Shown here: piece after piece, positions 26,710-36,672 of the stretch
Numbering within the stretch: position 1 is the first letter of the stretch
How the letters are laid out: each line of letters starts with the position of its first letter
NCBI RefSeq assembly: GCF_900129005.1
Contig: NZ_FQUN01000008.1
Span: 1 to 64,000, forward strand
Length of the DNA stretch: 64,000 nt
Source of the DNA: Leeuwenhoekiella marinoflava DSM 3653
GTDB taxonomy: Bacteria > Bacteroidota > Bacteroidia > Flavobacteriales > Flavobacteriaceae
Direction of reading: 5' to 3'
Made by a program: the position numbers and the translations under genes
Notes under the pieces: generated by a model
Seen by the model: only the letters and a program-made list of their open reading frames with translations
The model's database searches: none
Told to the model about the DNA's origin: nothing

Positions 26710-28185
26710 TTAATTTCCGAACTCAATTTCACGAACTGGTAGCGGTAAAACATACTCCTCGTTTGTTATTGGGGAAATCTGTGAATCAATTATGTTCTCA
26801 GAATTTTTTCGTTTATAATAAAAGAAGAGTTGTCCTTCACTCATAAACTCTTTTCTATATTCTTTAAAAATCTCATTATCAAGAGTGGCCGCATCGATGG
26901 TAGTTGGCAACTCTGGAATAAACCGAGCATTCCGAACTTTATTCAGATACGCTACGGCAGCAGGTATATCCGGTTCACTTTCAGCAGCTATATAATACAT
27001 CTCGCTCAAGCGTATGAGCGGCATTAAATTGCTTATTAAAGGTGACATTATATCTTCTTGCCAAAACTTGGCATGCATCAAAACCGATTGGCTATATTGC
27101 CATAATTTGTCATAGCGGGGATCACTCCCGTAACCTGATGAGACTTCGTAAATAGTCTCTACTTTATCTTCCGGAACAATTAACTTTTCATTAAAGCTTC
27201 CTGAATTAGTAGCACTGATTCGAAAATAGTCATCAGAAGTTAGACGCAGTTCATTAACATTAAGCGAAAAAACATGCTCGTAACTAAAGGTCCGATCATT
27301 GAATTCGCCGGTAGTATTGAATTCGCCTTGGGTCATAAACCTAAAATTGCCACTGTTAATCACTTCATTTGCATAAATAAGAGCATTAGGTTTGTCATTT
27401 TTATAAAGGTATAAACGAGCCAGTAGCCCTTTGACTGCCCAATAATTAAACCTGTTTTGACGAAATGCGAGAAAATTATCAGCTCCCCCTAATTCACCTT
27501 CTGGGTTGCGTATTTCATCCATTTCAGGATATACAGATAATAGTGTTTCCGATTGAAGCAGGTCTTGCTCACACCTGGCCAAAACTTCATCTGTACTAAG
27601 ACGCGCTACGTTTTTAATTGAAAACTCATCCCTATAAGGAATCGCAGATGTACCACTAGAGGTCACTGGAGAGCTGCCAAACATTCGAACTAAATCAAAA
27701 TGAAGTAACGCCCTTAATCCTAAAGCTTCTCCCTTCACTATATTATACAGTTGCTCAGATGAAAAAACACTTCTGTTGTCATCTATATCCTTCAATATAA
27801 AATTGATTTGAGCTATTGCAGTATACATATTGCTCCATATCTCTGCTATTCTTAATTCTACATCAATATCCTGATACTGGTAAAGACCCGTTTCAAAAAA
27901 GAGATGACCTGATGAACGGGTATCATATTGTTGCGCCAAAACATCTAAAAAACCCAGTGTTAGATTTTCACCATACACTGTATTCTCTGATATTTTCTGA
28001 TATACTCCATAAAGCGCATCTTTATATCCCTGCTCATCTGAAAAAAGTTCTTCTTCCTTTACTTCAGAAGAAGGACTCACATCCAGATAATCTTCACAAG
28101 AACAAAAGAGTAGTGATGCCGCAAATACCATTAGTAATTGGTACTCAAATCTTATTGATTTAAATAATCTTATTATTCGTTTCAT
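26710..28185 (-). CDS. SusD/RagB family surface nutrient-binding lipoprotein
   Basis: 491 residues. Signal peptide with FCSCEDYLDVSPSSEV, the standard SusD start; TPR-like helices with QINFILKDID, GEALGLRALLHFDLVRMFG and AVKGLLARLYLYKND; C-terminal LIRLSEMYYIAAE and NKVRNARF. It forms the lid over the SusC channel and hands ligand to it. It starts 2 bp after the SusC gene. The SusD family does not reveal whether the ligand is a glycan or a peptide. Confidence 0.93.
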   Translation of the reverse strand: MKRIIRLFKSIRFEYQLLMVFAASLLFCSCEDYLDVSPSSEVKEEELFSDEQGYKDALYGVYQKISENTVYGENLTLGFLDVLAQQYDTRSSGHLFFETGLYQYQDIDVELRIAEIWSNMYTAIAQINFILKDIDDNRSVFSSEQLYNIVKGEALGLRALLHFDLVRMFGSSPVTSSGTSAIPYRDEFSIKNVARLSTDEVLARCEQDLLQSETLLSVYPEMDEIRNPEGELGGADNFLAFRQNRFNYWAVKGLLARLYLYKNDKPNALIYANEVINSGNFRFMTQGEFNTTGEFNDRTFSYEHVFSLNVNELRLTSDDYFRISATNSGSFNEKLIVPEDKVETIYEVSSGYGSDPRYDKLWQYSQSVLMHAKFWQEDIMSPLISNLMPLIRLSEMYYIAAESEPDIPAAVAYLNKVRNARFIPELPTTIDAATLDNEIFKEYRKEFMSEGQLFFYYKRKNSENIIDSQISPITNEEYVLPLPVREIEFGN

Positions 28186-28187
28186 AT

Positions 28188-31100
28188 TTAAAATGAGGTT
28201 TGAAGTTGTAATGTAAAAGAGCGACTGTAAGGATAATCAAGGCCTCGCTCTCTTCTTACAGAAGATAGAAAGAATACATCACCGGTAAACAAAGTGATTT
28301 TGGTATTCTGTAAACCTAAAGTTTTGTTTAATTTCTCTGGTAATCTATAGTATATGGAAGCATTATTGAGGCTTAACCAATTGTAGTCCTGCACAAACCT
28401 GGAGCTTGCATAGGTGGTTGAGGTTATAGAAAAACCTTCTGGATCAATAATCCCTTTAAAGAAAGTCTCATCCCCAGGCTCCCTCCAACGCTCATCATAC
28501 ACTCTTTGATCAACATTAAAATTAAGATCTGCACCTTCTACACGGTCTACTAAAGTTTGATTGTAGGTTTGCCCTCCTATTCTAAATCCGAAAAACAGGT
28601 TTACACCTATACCATTATATTCTATATTAGTACCAAAGGAGCCTTCCACATCAGAACGACTATCCCCTGCCACCACTTGATCAGCTGGATTATACACTGT
28701 TGTATAATTCCCATCCCGGGTTAAGTATACTTCACGACCTGTAGAAGGATCTATTCCTAAAGAAGGCACTGCCCAAATAGCTGTAGTTGAACGCCCCTCT
28801 ACATAACGAGTTAATGGACTTGAAGAAAGCGCATTGGCATTTGTTTCGTTAAGCTCCTCCAAAGAATTGGATATCGCTTCAATAGTACCCTTTACGTGAA
28901 ACGCATTTAAAAACAGAGAGATCTGATTTCTTGATTTACTATCCCTGAAAAGCGTATATCTACTCTTCAGTTCCCAACCTTTATTGATCACATCTCCTAT
29001 ATTCTCATTATAGGAGGAGAACCCTGAAGAAGGTGCTGTAGTTACACTAATTACACTCCCTTGCGTTTTTTCAACAAAATAATCGAGCGTAAGGCTTAGA
29101 CGTCTATTAAAAAACTCCGTATCTAACCCGAAATTACTTTTAGCTGTTCGTTGCCATTTAAGGTTTTCATTACCATAGCCTAGCAAGTATGTTCCTATAT
29201 TATACCTGTAATTCTGATCTGTATAATATTCACTAGTAGTAATCCCCATGTAGCTCGGAAAATTTTGAGATCCAGTGTAACCGTATGAATAACGTAGTTT
29301 TAAACGATCTACAAAATCTACATGCTCCATAACAGCTTCTTCATGAATATTCCAACCGGCACCTAAAGACCAAAATGGGGCAAAACGCTGGTTTTTACCA
29401 AATTGTGAAGAACCGTCCAATCTATACGAAGCATCTGCAAAATATCTATTATCGTAGGCATATCCTCCGTTAGCGAAGTATCCGGCTGTTCGGTTTATAC
29501 TTTCACTACCAGTTGGCCCTTCATCTTCCGGATATCTGTTACCTGCCAACAACTGATCTAAACGTGCATTAGGAAATCCCTGAACGGTAAATTGCTCTTG
29601 TGAGTATTTTGTCTCTAATATGTTCATCCCCAAAGAGGCATACAGTACATGATCGTCAAAAGATTTGTTAATGTTTCCTATTAAAGATCCATCTAATCTT
29701 TTCATCATGCCATACCCCTTTATGTATTCGCCACGTTCGTAAAAACGCTCTAAAGGAACATCTGCAAAATCGGTATGCTGTGCAGGTCTAAAATCATCAC
29801 TCTCGTCATTTTGAACTTGATACGAGAACCTTCCTGTGAAACGCAACCAATTGGTAGCTTTCCATTCTGTTACAAAGTTATTCGTGAAATTTCGATAAGA
29901 AGATTCATCTATTGTATTAAGAGTAGTATTATATATAGGGTTAACTTGTGTATTCAGTATAGCATCCCTATTTGGCGATGTTATATGCTCCAAATTATAC
30001 TTAATATTCCCCAATGCATCATATGGAGCCCAATAAGGATTCATACGAGCATATTCACTAAAAGAACCATAAGAGGAATTGGCTCCTCGATTAAAGGCTA
30101 CAATAAATTCATTACGAAAACGCAAATCTTTGACCCTGTAGGAAAGATAACTGTTTATAGAAGTGTTTCTACGACTAGATCCTTCCATTGCTCCACTGGC
30201 ATTCTGATAATTTAAACCAATACCATACAGCACATTATCTGAAGATCCACCATCTATATACACGTTATGCTGGGTGCCTAAACCATTTCGAGTAGGTAAT
30301 ACAAGCCAATCTGTATCCACACCTCCTCGTGCTGCTGCCAATCGTTGATTATAAAGATAATCATTCTCTTCTCTATAGTATGGAAAATTGCTGTTGTAAA
30401 TCCCAGCAGCTTGCTCCAGTTCAAGTTTTTGTTCTGCATTTAGCAGGTCGTAACTACTAAGATCTGGATTCTCTAGGGTAAGTGCTCCACTATAACTCAC
30501 TCTAAAGTTTCCATCTTTAGGGACAATGGTTTCTATCACAACAATACCATTTGCTGCTCTAGAACCGTATAATGCAGTCGCTGCTGCATCTTTTAAAATA
30601 GTTACACTATTTACACGATTCATATTTAAATCGTTAATCCGCTGAAGGCTTACTTCAAAGCCATTCAAAATGAATAGTGGGACATTGGGATTACTGGTAT
30701 AATCAAAAATATCGCCATTACCCGATGAAGCAATGTCTGGTAGGCTATTACCACCTCGTATGACCACATTGGGTAAAGAGTTAGGATCTGACCCTAAGTT
30801 TATATTTTCAGTTAATTGAAAGGATGGTTCTAAAACCTGAATAGCACTTAATAAATTATCATTATCTACTGATTGGAGTTGATCACGGTCAATAGAAACA
30901 GCTGAACCAGTGTATGTCTGTTCAGAACGTTCAAAAAGTCCTGTTATAACAACTTCTTGTAAACTCTCAACACTTTCTTCGAGTATTACATTTAAAAGAT
31001 TTTTGCCCTCTAGGGGTATTTCTTGAGGTTTAAAACCAAAAAAAGAGAATACCAATACTGCATTTTCTGGCACATTATCTAAGCTATACCTACCATCCAT

Positions 31101-31592
31101 ATCGCTCATTGTACCTTTAGAAGTACCTTTAATTAAAATGCTTGCCCCCGGCAGAGGCACTCCACTTTTGTCTGTTACAATCCCTGAAACTTCAATTTGT
31201 TGCTTTTTGAATTGCTGCAGGTTTGAAGACTTATTGATGATTATAGTATTCGTATTAGATACTGAAAAATCAAGATTATTCGATGTTATGCAAGCCTTTA
31301 AAAGTTCAGAAACTTTTATTCTTCCCTTCTTCAAATAAACTTCAGGATAATTCTTAAACATCTCTGACTGATAAATAAATATATAGTCAGTCTGACTCAT
31401 TATCAAGTCAAATACTTCATCTACAGAAATAGTTTTATCTGATTCTACAACAATTTTAGCATTTTGAGATAAGATTACATTTGGACTAAAACTGAAAACA
31501 GTTGACCAAAATAAAAAGATTAGGCTTTTCATGAGAATTTTAATATGCACTTTTAGATTAATGCATAGGGCATTAGTTAATTTAATTGCCAT
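28188..31592 (-). CDS. SusC/RagA TonB-dependent transporter with STN domain
   Basis: An outer-membrane importer of 1134 residues. Order: basic start and signal (KSLIFLFWSTVFSFSP); STN domain at ~45-115 (VDEVFDLIMSQTDYIFIYQS); carboxypeptidase-regulatory-like domain (~133-215, SGIVTDKSGVPLPGASILIK); plug with NVVIRGGNSLPDI and LKDAAATALYGSRAANG; beta barrel ending in an aromatic-rich strand (FTLQLQTSF). The STN domain signals ligand to the FecR/ECF pair encoded upstream. The start at 31592 is favoured because the basic N-terminus is usual in STN-type SusC; an ATG at 31532 is possible. Confidence 0.94.
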   Translation of the reverse strand: MAIKLTNALCINLKVHIKILMKSLIFLFWSTVFSFSPNVILSQNAKIVVESDKTISVDEVFDLIMSQTDYIFIYQSEMFKNYPEVYLKKGRIKVSELLKACITSNNLDFSVSNTNTIIINKSSNLQQFKKQQIEVSGIVTDKSGVPLPGASILIKGTSKGTMSDMDGRYSLDNVPENAVLVFSFFGFKPQEIPLEGKNLLNVILEESVESLQEVVITGLFERSEQTYTGSAVSIDRDQLQSVDNDNLLSAIQVLEPSFQLTENINLGSDPNSLPNVVIRGGNSLPDIASSGNGDIFDYTSNPNVPLFILNGFEVSLQRINDLNMNRVNSVTILKDAAATALYGSRAANGIVVIETIVPKDGNFRVSYSGALTLENPDLSSYDLLNAEQKLELEQAAGIYNSNFPYYREENDYLYNQRLAAARGGVDTDWLVLPTRNGLGTQHNVYIDGGSSDNVLYGIGLNYQNASGAMEGSSRRNTSINSYLSYRVKDLRFRNEFIVAFNRGANSSYGSFSEYARMNPYWAPYDALGNIKYNLEHITSPNRDAILNTQVNPIYNTTLNTIDESSYRNFTNNFVTEWKATNWLRFTGRFSYQVQNDESDDFRPAQHTDFADVPLERFYERGEYIKGYGMMKRLDGSLIGNINKSFDDHVLYASLGMNILETKYSQEQFTVQGFPNARLDQLLAGNRYPEDEGPTGSESINRTAGYFANGGYAYDNRYFADASYRLDGSSQFGKNQRFAPFWSLGAGWNIHEEAVMEHVDFVDRLKLRYSYGYTGSQNFPSYMGITTSEYYTDQNYRYNIGTYLLGYGNENLKWQRTAKSNFGLDTEFFNRRLSLTLDYFVEKTQGSVISVTTAPSSGFSSYNENIGDVINKGWELKSRYTLFRDSKSRNQISLFLNAFHVKGTIEAISNSLEELNETNANALSSSPLTRYVEGRSTTAIWAVPSLGIDPSTGREVYLTRDGNYTTVYNPADQVVAGDSRSDVEGSFGTNIEYNGIGVNLFFGFRIGGQTYNQTLVDRVEGADLNFNVDQRVYDERWREPGDETFFKGIIDPEGFSITSTTYASSRFVQDYNWLSLNNASIYYRLPEKLNKTLGLQNTKITLFTGDVFFLSSVRRERGLDYPYSRSFTLQLQTSF

Positions 31593-31699
31593 AAATTTGC
31601 ATGTTGTTAATTAGTTAAGATTCTTAACTAGTGATTAAACTAAAGGAGGATAGAGTCTTTTACTTTGGCGAGTGTGAGCTTTACCTCCTTTTTATTTTT

Positions 31700-32848
31700 T
31701 TAACTTCTGAGTAGGATAGAGTCATTTTTTATCTCATAGGCATCAATAAAATTTGTGTTTTTAATTAATTCTAGAATGCTTTCTAATTCTTGATTTTTAC
31801 GCAGCTGACCATTAAATTTTACAGCTTTTAATTCTTCATCTGCAAATTGCACATCCACATCATACCATCTTGACAAGACTCCCATGATGTCTTTTAAACT
31901 TTTATTTTTAAAACTAAACAGGCCATTTTTCCAAGCTATTTCATACTTAGTTTCAACTGCTACTACTACAATATCATTAGTTGATTTATTAAGTATTGCT
32001 TGTTGCCCGGGAATTAATTTTTCCTTTTTCTTAAGCAAGTCGTTATTTAATACTATTGAACCCTCGAGCAATGTGGTGTATATATTAGATTCATCTTTAT
32101 AGGCTTTAATATTGAACTCAGTCCCCAAAACCTCAACTTCCTGTTTACCTGTACCTACAATAAATCGTGTATTCTGATTTTCTATACTAGGTGAAATATC
32201 AAAATAAGCTTCTCCGTAAATTAATTCTACTTTACGAGTTTCCCCTTCTATAAAATGTTCAGGATACTTTAGCTGTGAGTCTGAGTTTAACCATATCTTT
32301 GATCCATCAGATAATGCTACACTAAACTGCCCCCCTCTTGGAATTGTTAAATAGTTATATAAAATTGATGTTGTTTCTTTTTTAGGCCTCTTGCTATATA
32401 CCAATTCTTTACCGTTACTTTTTGCAGCTCCGGATTGGAAGGTTTCCCCTTTATTGAGAACAACATTAGATCCATCACCCAGAGTCAATGTTGCTTTATC
32501 TGTACCTACTACAATAGAATTATTTACTACCGATTTTTCAGAATTGAGCCCTTCTCGAGTATAGAAAAAACTAATTCCAAAAAACAAAACAAGAGAGGCT
32601 GCTACTGCATACTTAAAAAACGATTTTCTATAAAAAGGAATGCTCTTAACGTTTGTTTCGGTTTCTATAGACTCGAGAATGCTAATCAGCATTTTGTTTT
32701 TTAGAACCTCTTCTGAACCTAATTCTTCAACCCATTCATTGTTTTTCTGAAAACTTTCGTAATAGTTCACGAGTCTCTTAAGCTCATTAACGCTAATATC
32801 GCCGTCGAGATACTTTTTTATCAAAGCCTGAAACTCGTACTTGTACAT
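31700..32848 (-). CDS. FecR-family anti-sigma factor
   Basis: 382 residues. A short cytosolic part (~1-75) binds the sigma factor; one membrane segment (YAVAASLVLFFGISFFYT); then a periplasmic FecR domain (LTIPRGGQFSVALSDGSKIW; GEAYFDIS; EVLGTEFNIKAY) and a C-terminal STN-contact domain (SLKDIMGVLSRWYDVDVQF). It receives the transporter's signal and releases the ECF sigma. It sits between the sigma and SusC genes. Confidence 0.92.
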   Translation of the reverse strand: MYKYEFQALIKKYLDGDISVNELKRLVNYYESFQKNNEWVEELGSEEVLKNKMLISILESIETETNVKSIPFYRKSFFKYAVAASLVLFFGISFFYTREGLNSEKSVVNNSIVVGTDKATLTLGDGSNVVLNKGETFQSGAAKSNGKELVYSKRPKKETTSILYNYLTIPRGGQFSVALSDGSKIWLNSDSQLKYPEHFIEGETRKVELIYGEAYFDISPSIENQNTRFIVGTGKQEVEVLGTEFNIKAYKDESNIYTTLLEGSIVLNNDLLKKKEKLIPGQQAILNKSTNDIVVVAVETKYEIAWKNGLFSFKNKSLKDIMGVLSRWYDVDVQFADEELKAVKFNGQLRKNQELESILELIKNTNFIDAYEIKNDSILLRS

Positions 32849-33030
32849 GATTTAATCTTTAAGATTTTGGTGCCTTTATGTATGAAGTGTCGAAAAGAAG
32901 AGACACCCCCTAAAAGAAATTCAACTATTTTCAATTTTAACACAATTAAAAGTTGATCTATAACTATTTTTAACAAATAATCCTCAGCTATTAAAGCTAA
33001 CGACTAACAATAAAATTTTAAAGGAATAAA

Positions 33031-33600
33031 TTATAGGGTAGAAAAGAACAACAGCGTGCTGCATATTCCCAATGACGCACGTAGCGCATTGAGAGCATTG
33101 GTAATGTGATTTTCAACGGTTTTGGTAGAAATATTGAGTTGTTCTGAAATTTCTTTATGAGTCAACTGTTCGTTTCTACTCAACTTATACACTCTTCTGC
33201 ATTTATCAGGAAGATTATCAACAACCAATTTAATTTGTTTCTTGAGTTCTTTATGCAGGATTTCAGATTCTGGAGTATTCCTATTTATACGCTCTTCCAA
33301 ATTTTCAAAAAGTTCAATCCTAAGAACTTTATTTTTCCGGAATTCAGAGAAAACTTTATACCTCACACAAGAATACAGGTAACTCTTAAGAGATATCTTT
33401 ATTTGCAAGTCTGCCCTTCTATTCCAGATATCGATAAAAACATCTTGAATTATTTCTTCACAAGTTTCTTTATCTCTTAAGAGATTATACGATGACAGAT
33501 AAAGCGGCTTCCAATATTCATTATATAAAGTTGTCAAAGCTCTTTTATCCCCAGATTTAAGATCTTGAATCAATTCATTTTCTAGTTTGGACGCTTTCAT
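33031..33600 (-). CDS. ECF RNA polymerase sigma factor (Bacteroidota FecI-like type)
   Basis: 189 residues. Sigma region 2 (LTTLYNEYWKPLYLSSYNLL; EEIIQDVFIDIWNRR; LKSYLYSCVRYKVF) and region 4 helix-turn-helix (LSRNEQLTHKEISEQLNIST; KTVENHITNALNALR). With FecR and the STN-type SusC it forms a cell-surface signalling set that should switch on the uptake operon when ligand binds. No anti-anti factor is needed in this design. Confidence 0.92.
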   Translation of the reverse strand: MKASKLENELIQDLKSGDKRALTTLYNEYWKPLYLSSYNLLRDKETCEEIIQDVFIDIWNRRADLQIKISLKSYLYSCVRYKVFSEFRKNKVLRIELFENLEERINRNTPESEILHKELKKQIKLVVDNLPDKCRRVYKLSRNEQLTHKEISEQLNISTKTVENHITNALNALRASLGICSTLLFFSTL

Positions 33601-33779
33601 TTCATCATATTAACAAAATGTTAAATTAATAAAAAAAATAATAACCGATAAAAATGCCATAACAATTACAATACCATCTAAGACATATAATGAATTTGAT
33701 ATTTTAAGCTTTGTTTATAGTTAGTATTCTTATTTGACACTAGTGTTTTTGAAAATACTATAATTTTTTTTTAAATAGT

Positions 33780-34242
33780 AATGTTGGCACTTTCCAATTC
33801 ATCACGGTGGAAGCCAGTCGTATCATTTTGCGCAGTCGCTGAATGTGCTTCATCACCGTATTATGGCTCAACAACTCTTAGATGATCTTTAGAGTAATAC
33901 TGGTGCAAGAAAGCCTCCAAGTCACAAATGAACTTATAGTTCTAGTCTGGGGAAGCTTACAATTTGAGCCGTAAGCAACTTTCCAGCTCCTTTCAACTCC
34001 ATATAACTTTGATACAATTGAGATTTAGCCAGTTCAAGGTATTGATTCATTTGCTTAGCTAAGATGAATTAACCAGCATTCTGTTATTCTTAGAATCCCA
34101 AAGCTCCAGAGGTAATTTCTCTTGAGACGAATACGAAGTTTTTTGGGGCCATGGTGATACGTGCGTAGATAAGCACCTCATCATCTTTCGTTTTTCGAGT
34201 ATCAGTCCAGAATTGAGTAGAAAATGCCTCTGCAGTTCGCAT
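33780..34242 (-). pseudogene. Degraded Bacteroidota tyrosine integrase
   Basis: Pieces of a phage-type integrase in shifting frames on the minus strand. From ATG 34242: FWTDTRKTKDDEVLIYARIT (arm-binding domain). After a frameshift: EKLPLELWDSKNNRM. Then NQYLELAKSQLYQSYMELKG and KLLTAQI. Then FICDLEAFLHQYYSKDHLR. Then, in another frame, NTVMKHIQRLRKMIRLA from the core-binding domain. Stops lie between the pieces and the catalytic domain is gone. It marks an old integration event at the left edge of the 34-50 kb island. The rest of 33601-34480 has no gene. Confidence 0.8.
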
Positions 34243-34481
34243 AACCTTTGATTTAAATTAAACTTGCTTGTTACCAAAGTCAAATCCAATTTTACCAAAA
34301 CATGAGTAAACTTATTTTCGGTAGTAAAAATTGCTCCCGGTTACGTTTTACGTTACCAGATTGCTACCCGTTAAGGTGAAATCATCTCAAATCAAATGAA
34401 ACCTGAAAAGTTTATAAGCCAATCATTTAATAAAAATGCGTGGTTTTTAAAGCCAATTAAATGGCTATTTAGTGCCCCCCA

Positions 34482-34547
34482 ATGGTACAAAACTCGAACC
34501 AATTAATAGAAGATTTAAAGCTTTTAGCAGATATACTGGCTGCTTAA
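34482..34547 (+). repeat. 66-bp repeat with 21-codon frame, left copy
   Basis: ATG to TAA encoding MVQNSNQLIEDLKLLADILAA. The same 22 codons recur at 49685-49750. The two copies differ only at silent positions (GAA/GAG, GCA/GCT, CTG/TTG) and in the stop (TAA/TGA), which is the mark of selection on the peptide or of two remnants of one gene. Followed to 34700 by AT-rich DNA with no gene. Confidence 0.6.
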
Positions 34548-34706
34548 TCAGCTATGGGGTCTTTCAAAACTATTGATAATGAGCGATGTATTTGTAATCA
34601 GTAATTTTATGTCCTCTTTGTGCCCCATATTGCCCCTCTTTCTTAATTTCACTAATTGTAATTGTGAAGATGAAAAGTTTTGGAACAATTATCCTCATTG
34701 TACTAC

Positions 34707-35312
34707 TTAGTTTAGTAGTTTATATCTTTCATTCATTCGTTTTCTAATCCTGCTTAACGAAGGATTTTTAATCCCTAAATAAGATGAGATATGATAAAGG
34801 GGAATTCTTTCTGTAATATCCTGATGTTTTTCTAATAGATGCACATAGCGTTTTTCTGGAGTTAAAAATAACAAGGATTCCATACGCAATTGAGAATACT
34901 CATAATGATGCTCTGCTAGTTTTCTTCCCATTTTCTCCCAGCCTTTAGATTTGCTATACAAGTCTTGCAAATGGTCGTAACGTATAGCTATAAACTCCGA
35001 ATCCTCCAACGCTTCTACGTAATATGAGCAAGGATATTGACGGATAAAACTGTGAAAGGAAATCAAGAATTGATTTTCGGAAAAGAAAAAGACATTCGTT
35101 TCTTTTTGGGTCAGATCATCGTAATGATAGATACGGAAAATACCTTTGGTAATATAGCCTAGTTCTTTACATACGATTCCTTTTGTATTGAAGAAATCTC
35201 CTTTCTTAATAGACCTTGAGTGCCAGAATTTTTCTCCCTCTTCAAAATCTAATTCGGTTAACCCTGAGAATTCCTTTAAGTGCTGGTATAATAAAGTTTT
35301 ATACGTCTCCAT
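34707..35312 (-). CDS. Crp/Fnr-family regulator
   Basis: 201 residues. An N-terminal cyclic-nucleotide-binding-type beta barrel (KKGDFFNTKGIVCKELGYIT; GIFRIYHYDD; NQFLISFHSF) and a C-terminal helix-turn-helix (IPLYHISSYLGIKNPSLSRI). This subtype lacks a clear cNMP-binding arginine signature, so the effector is unknown; no cysteine cluster for an Fe-S centre is seen. Downstream of the peroxiredoxin gene but separated from it by a strong terminator. Confidence 0.88.
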   Translation of the reverse strand: METYKTLLYQHLKEFSGLTELDFEEGEKFWHSRSIKKGDFFNTKGIVCKELGYITKGIFRIYHYDDLTQKETNVFFFSENQFLISFHSFIRQYPCSYYVEALEDSEFIAIRYDHLQDLYSKSKGWEKMGRKLAEHHYEYSQLRMESLLFLTPEKRYVHLLEKHQDITERIPLYHISSYLGIKNPSLSRIRKRMNERYKLLN

Positions 35313-35328
35313 GTTTTTGTAAATAAAA

Positions 35329-35366
35329 AAAGGGCTTGCCTATTAAATTAAATAGGTAAGCCCTTT
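35329..35366 (-). terminator. Rho-independent terminator after the peroxiredoxin gene
   Basis: A 16-bp stem (AAAGGGCTTGCCTATT with AATAGGTAAGCCCTTT, one G-T pair) and 6-nt loop. On the minus strand it is followed by a T-rich run, ending transcription from the peroxiredoxin gene before the Crp gene. Confidence 0.85.
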
Positions 35367-35376
35367 GTAATTAAAC

Positions 35377-35841
35377 CTATTTTAGCACTGCTAAAGCTTC
35401 CTGAATGTGTTTTTCACCATTCAGAAAACTCCTAAACTTATGAAGAACCTTGCCTTTTTTGTCTACTACAAAAGTCTCTCTACCTGTTAAAAATAATACA
35501 TTTTTTATATCAAACATTTTGAGGACTTCATTCCTCGGATCACTCAATAAAGTGAAAGGTAACCTATGGTGTTGCTGAAATTTTTTATGACTTTCAACGC
35601 TACCATTATTTACTCCGAAAACTTCAAATCCTGCATCAGAAAAGCTTTCAAAGCTATCTCGAAAAGCACAGGCCTCTTTTGTACATACTCCGCTTTCATC
35701 TTTGGGATAGAAATAAATAACCGCTCCTTTTTGCTGAATAGTATTGGGGAGTTTTACCCATTTTCCATCTTGATCTTGTAATTGAAAAGGGGGGATAACC
35801 TCTCCAACTTCTAACCCTTTTTGTTTACTGAAAAGTCCCAT
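35377..35841 (-). CDS. Peroxiredoxin, BCP/PrxQ type
   Basis: 154 residues. It reduces hydrogen peroxide and organic peroxides with a thiol partner. The peroxidatic site is GVCTKEACAFRD with C53 and resolving C58 five residues later, the BCP/PrxQ layout. KGAVIYFYPKDES precedes it. Cytosolic; no signal peptide. It lies 3 bp after the alpha/beta hydrolase gene and shares its transcript. Confidence 0.92.
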   Translation of the reverse strand: MGLFSKQKGLEVGEVIPPFQLQDQDGKWVKLPNTIQQKGAVIYFYPKDESGVCTKEACAFRDSFESFSDAGFEVFGVNNGSVESHKKFQQHHRLPFTLLSDPRNEVLKMFDIKNVLFLTGRETFVVDKKGKVLHKFRSFLNGEKHIQEALAVLK

Positions 35842-35844
35842 AAA

Positions 35845-36672
35845 TTAATTAGTTAAGATCGTATCAAATATTTGAAGTAGTTCTGCAGGTTTGGAAACAA
35901 AGGGACTATGCCCGGAAGTTATTTCAAAGGTGTTGGTAATACCTGCTTCCGATGCCATTGCTTGCTGAAAGGGATACGTAATGGCGTGATCTTCTTTAGT
36001 AAATAGGTAATATTTCTTTGCGATAGCATTATAATCATCCATTTTATAATCTAGAGGTGTTGCTAAGGCTCCTACAGGTTCTGGTTTTAGCTTTTCCACT
36101 AAAATATCTATGTCTTCATCCGATCCGTATTGGCAGAAAATTTCCGGAATATTTATTTCAGGATTAGAAATTGCAGCAGTACTTCCATCTGCAGAAAATT
36201 CCAAAGCAGTAGGTAATAAAGATTCGGTATCCAATGCAGAATAATCTAAAACACTTTTCCCATTTTTAGGAATAAATCCGGCTACATAAACCAATTTTTC
36301 AATTTGTTGCGGGATTTCACTGGCCGTTTGCGTAATTACGGCACCGCCTAAACTGTGACCAACCAGAACTACTGGAGTATCCAAACCTACAATTACAGCT
36401 TTTACCTGATCTACATATCCTTTAAAAGTAATGTCAGAAACCGGGGTATTATCTTCGCCGTGACCCAATAATTCTACTGCAATCACGGTGTTTCCTTGCT
36501 TTTCCAATTCGGTTTTTACCTGATCCCAAACAAAAGCCGATTGCCAGGCCCCGTGTACCAAAACAAGGGTAGAAGGATTCACTTCCAAAGACGAATTATC
36601 ATCATCATCAGAGCAGGAAATAAGACTAAATACCATTGCTAATACTAGGAATAAATTTTTAACAATTTTCAT
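35845..36672 (-). CDS. Alpha/beta hydrolase lipoprotein
   Basis: 275 residues. Lipoprotein signal with LISCSDDDDNS (Cys20 and an acidic surface-export tag). Hydrolase features: LVLVHGAWQSAFVWD (oxyanion region), GHSLGG with nucleophile Ser107, and SGHSPF with catalytic His255. It resembles the salicylate/acetone-cyanohydrin esterase branch of the fold. The substrate is unknown. Forms an operon with the peroxiredoxin. Confidence 0.88.
   Translation of the reverse strand: MKIVKNLFLVLAMVFSLISCSDDDDNSSLEVNPSTLVLVHGAWQSAFVWDQVKTELEKQGNTVIAVELLGHGEDNTPVSDITFKGYVDQVKAVIVGLDTPVVLVGHSLGGAVITQTASEIPQQIEKLVYVAGFIPKNGKSVLDYSALDTESLLPTALEFSADGSTAAISNPEINIPEIFCQYGSDEDIDILVEKLKPEPVGALATPLDYKMDDYNAIAKKYYLFTKEDHAITYPFQQAMASEAGITNTFEITSGHSPFVSKPAELLQIFDTILTN

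Noticed and set aside
28188-31592. Plus-strand frame of 146 codons inside susC (29775-30215)
   Set aside because: It is antisense to a clearly coding beta-barrel region and shows no independent motif.
14832-33600. Polysaccharide utilisation locus
   Set aside because: SusC and SusD are present, but there is no glycoside hydrolase, polysaccharide lyase or sulfatase; the enzymes are thiol reductases and a peptidase.
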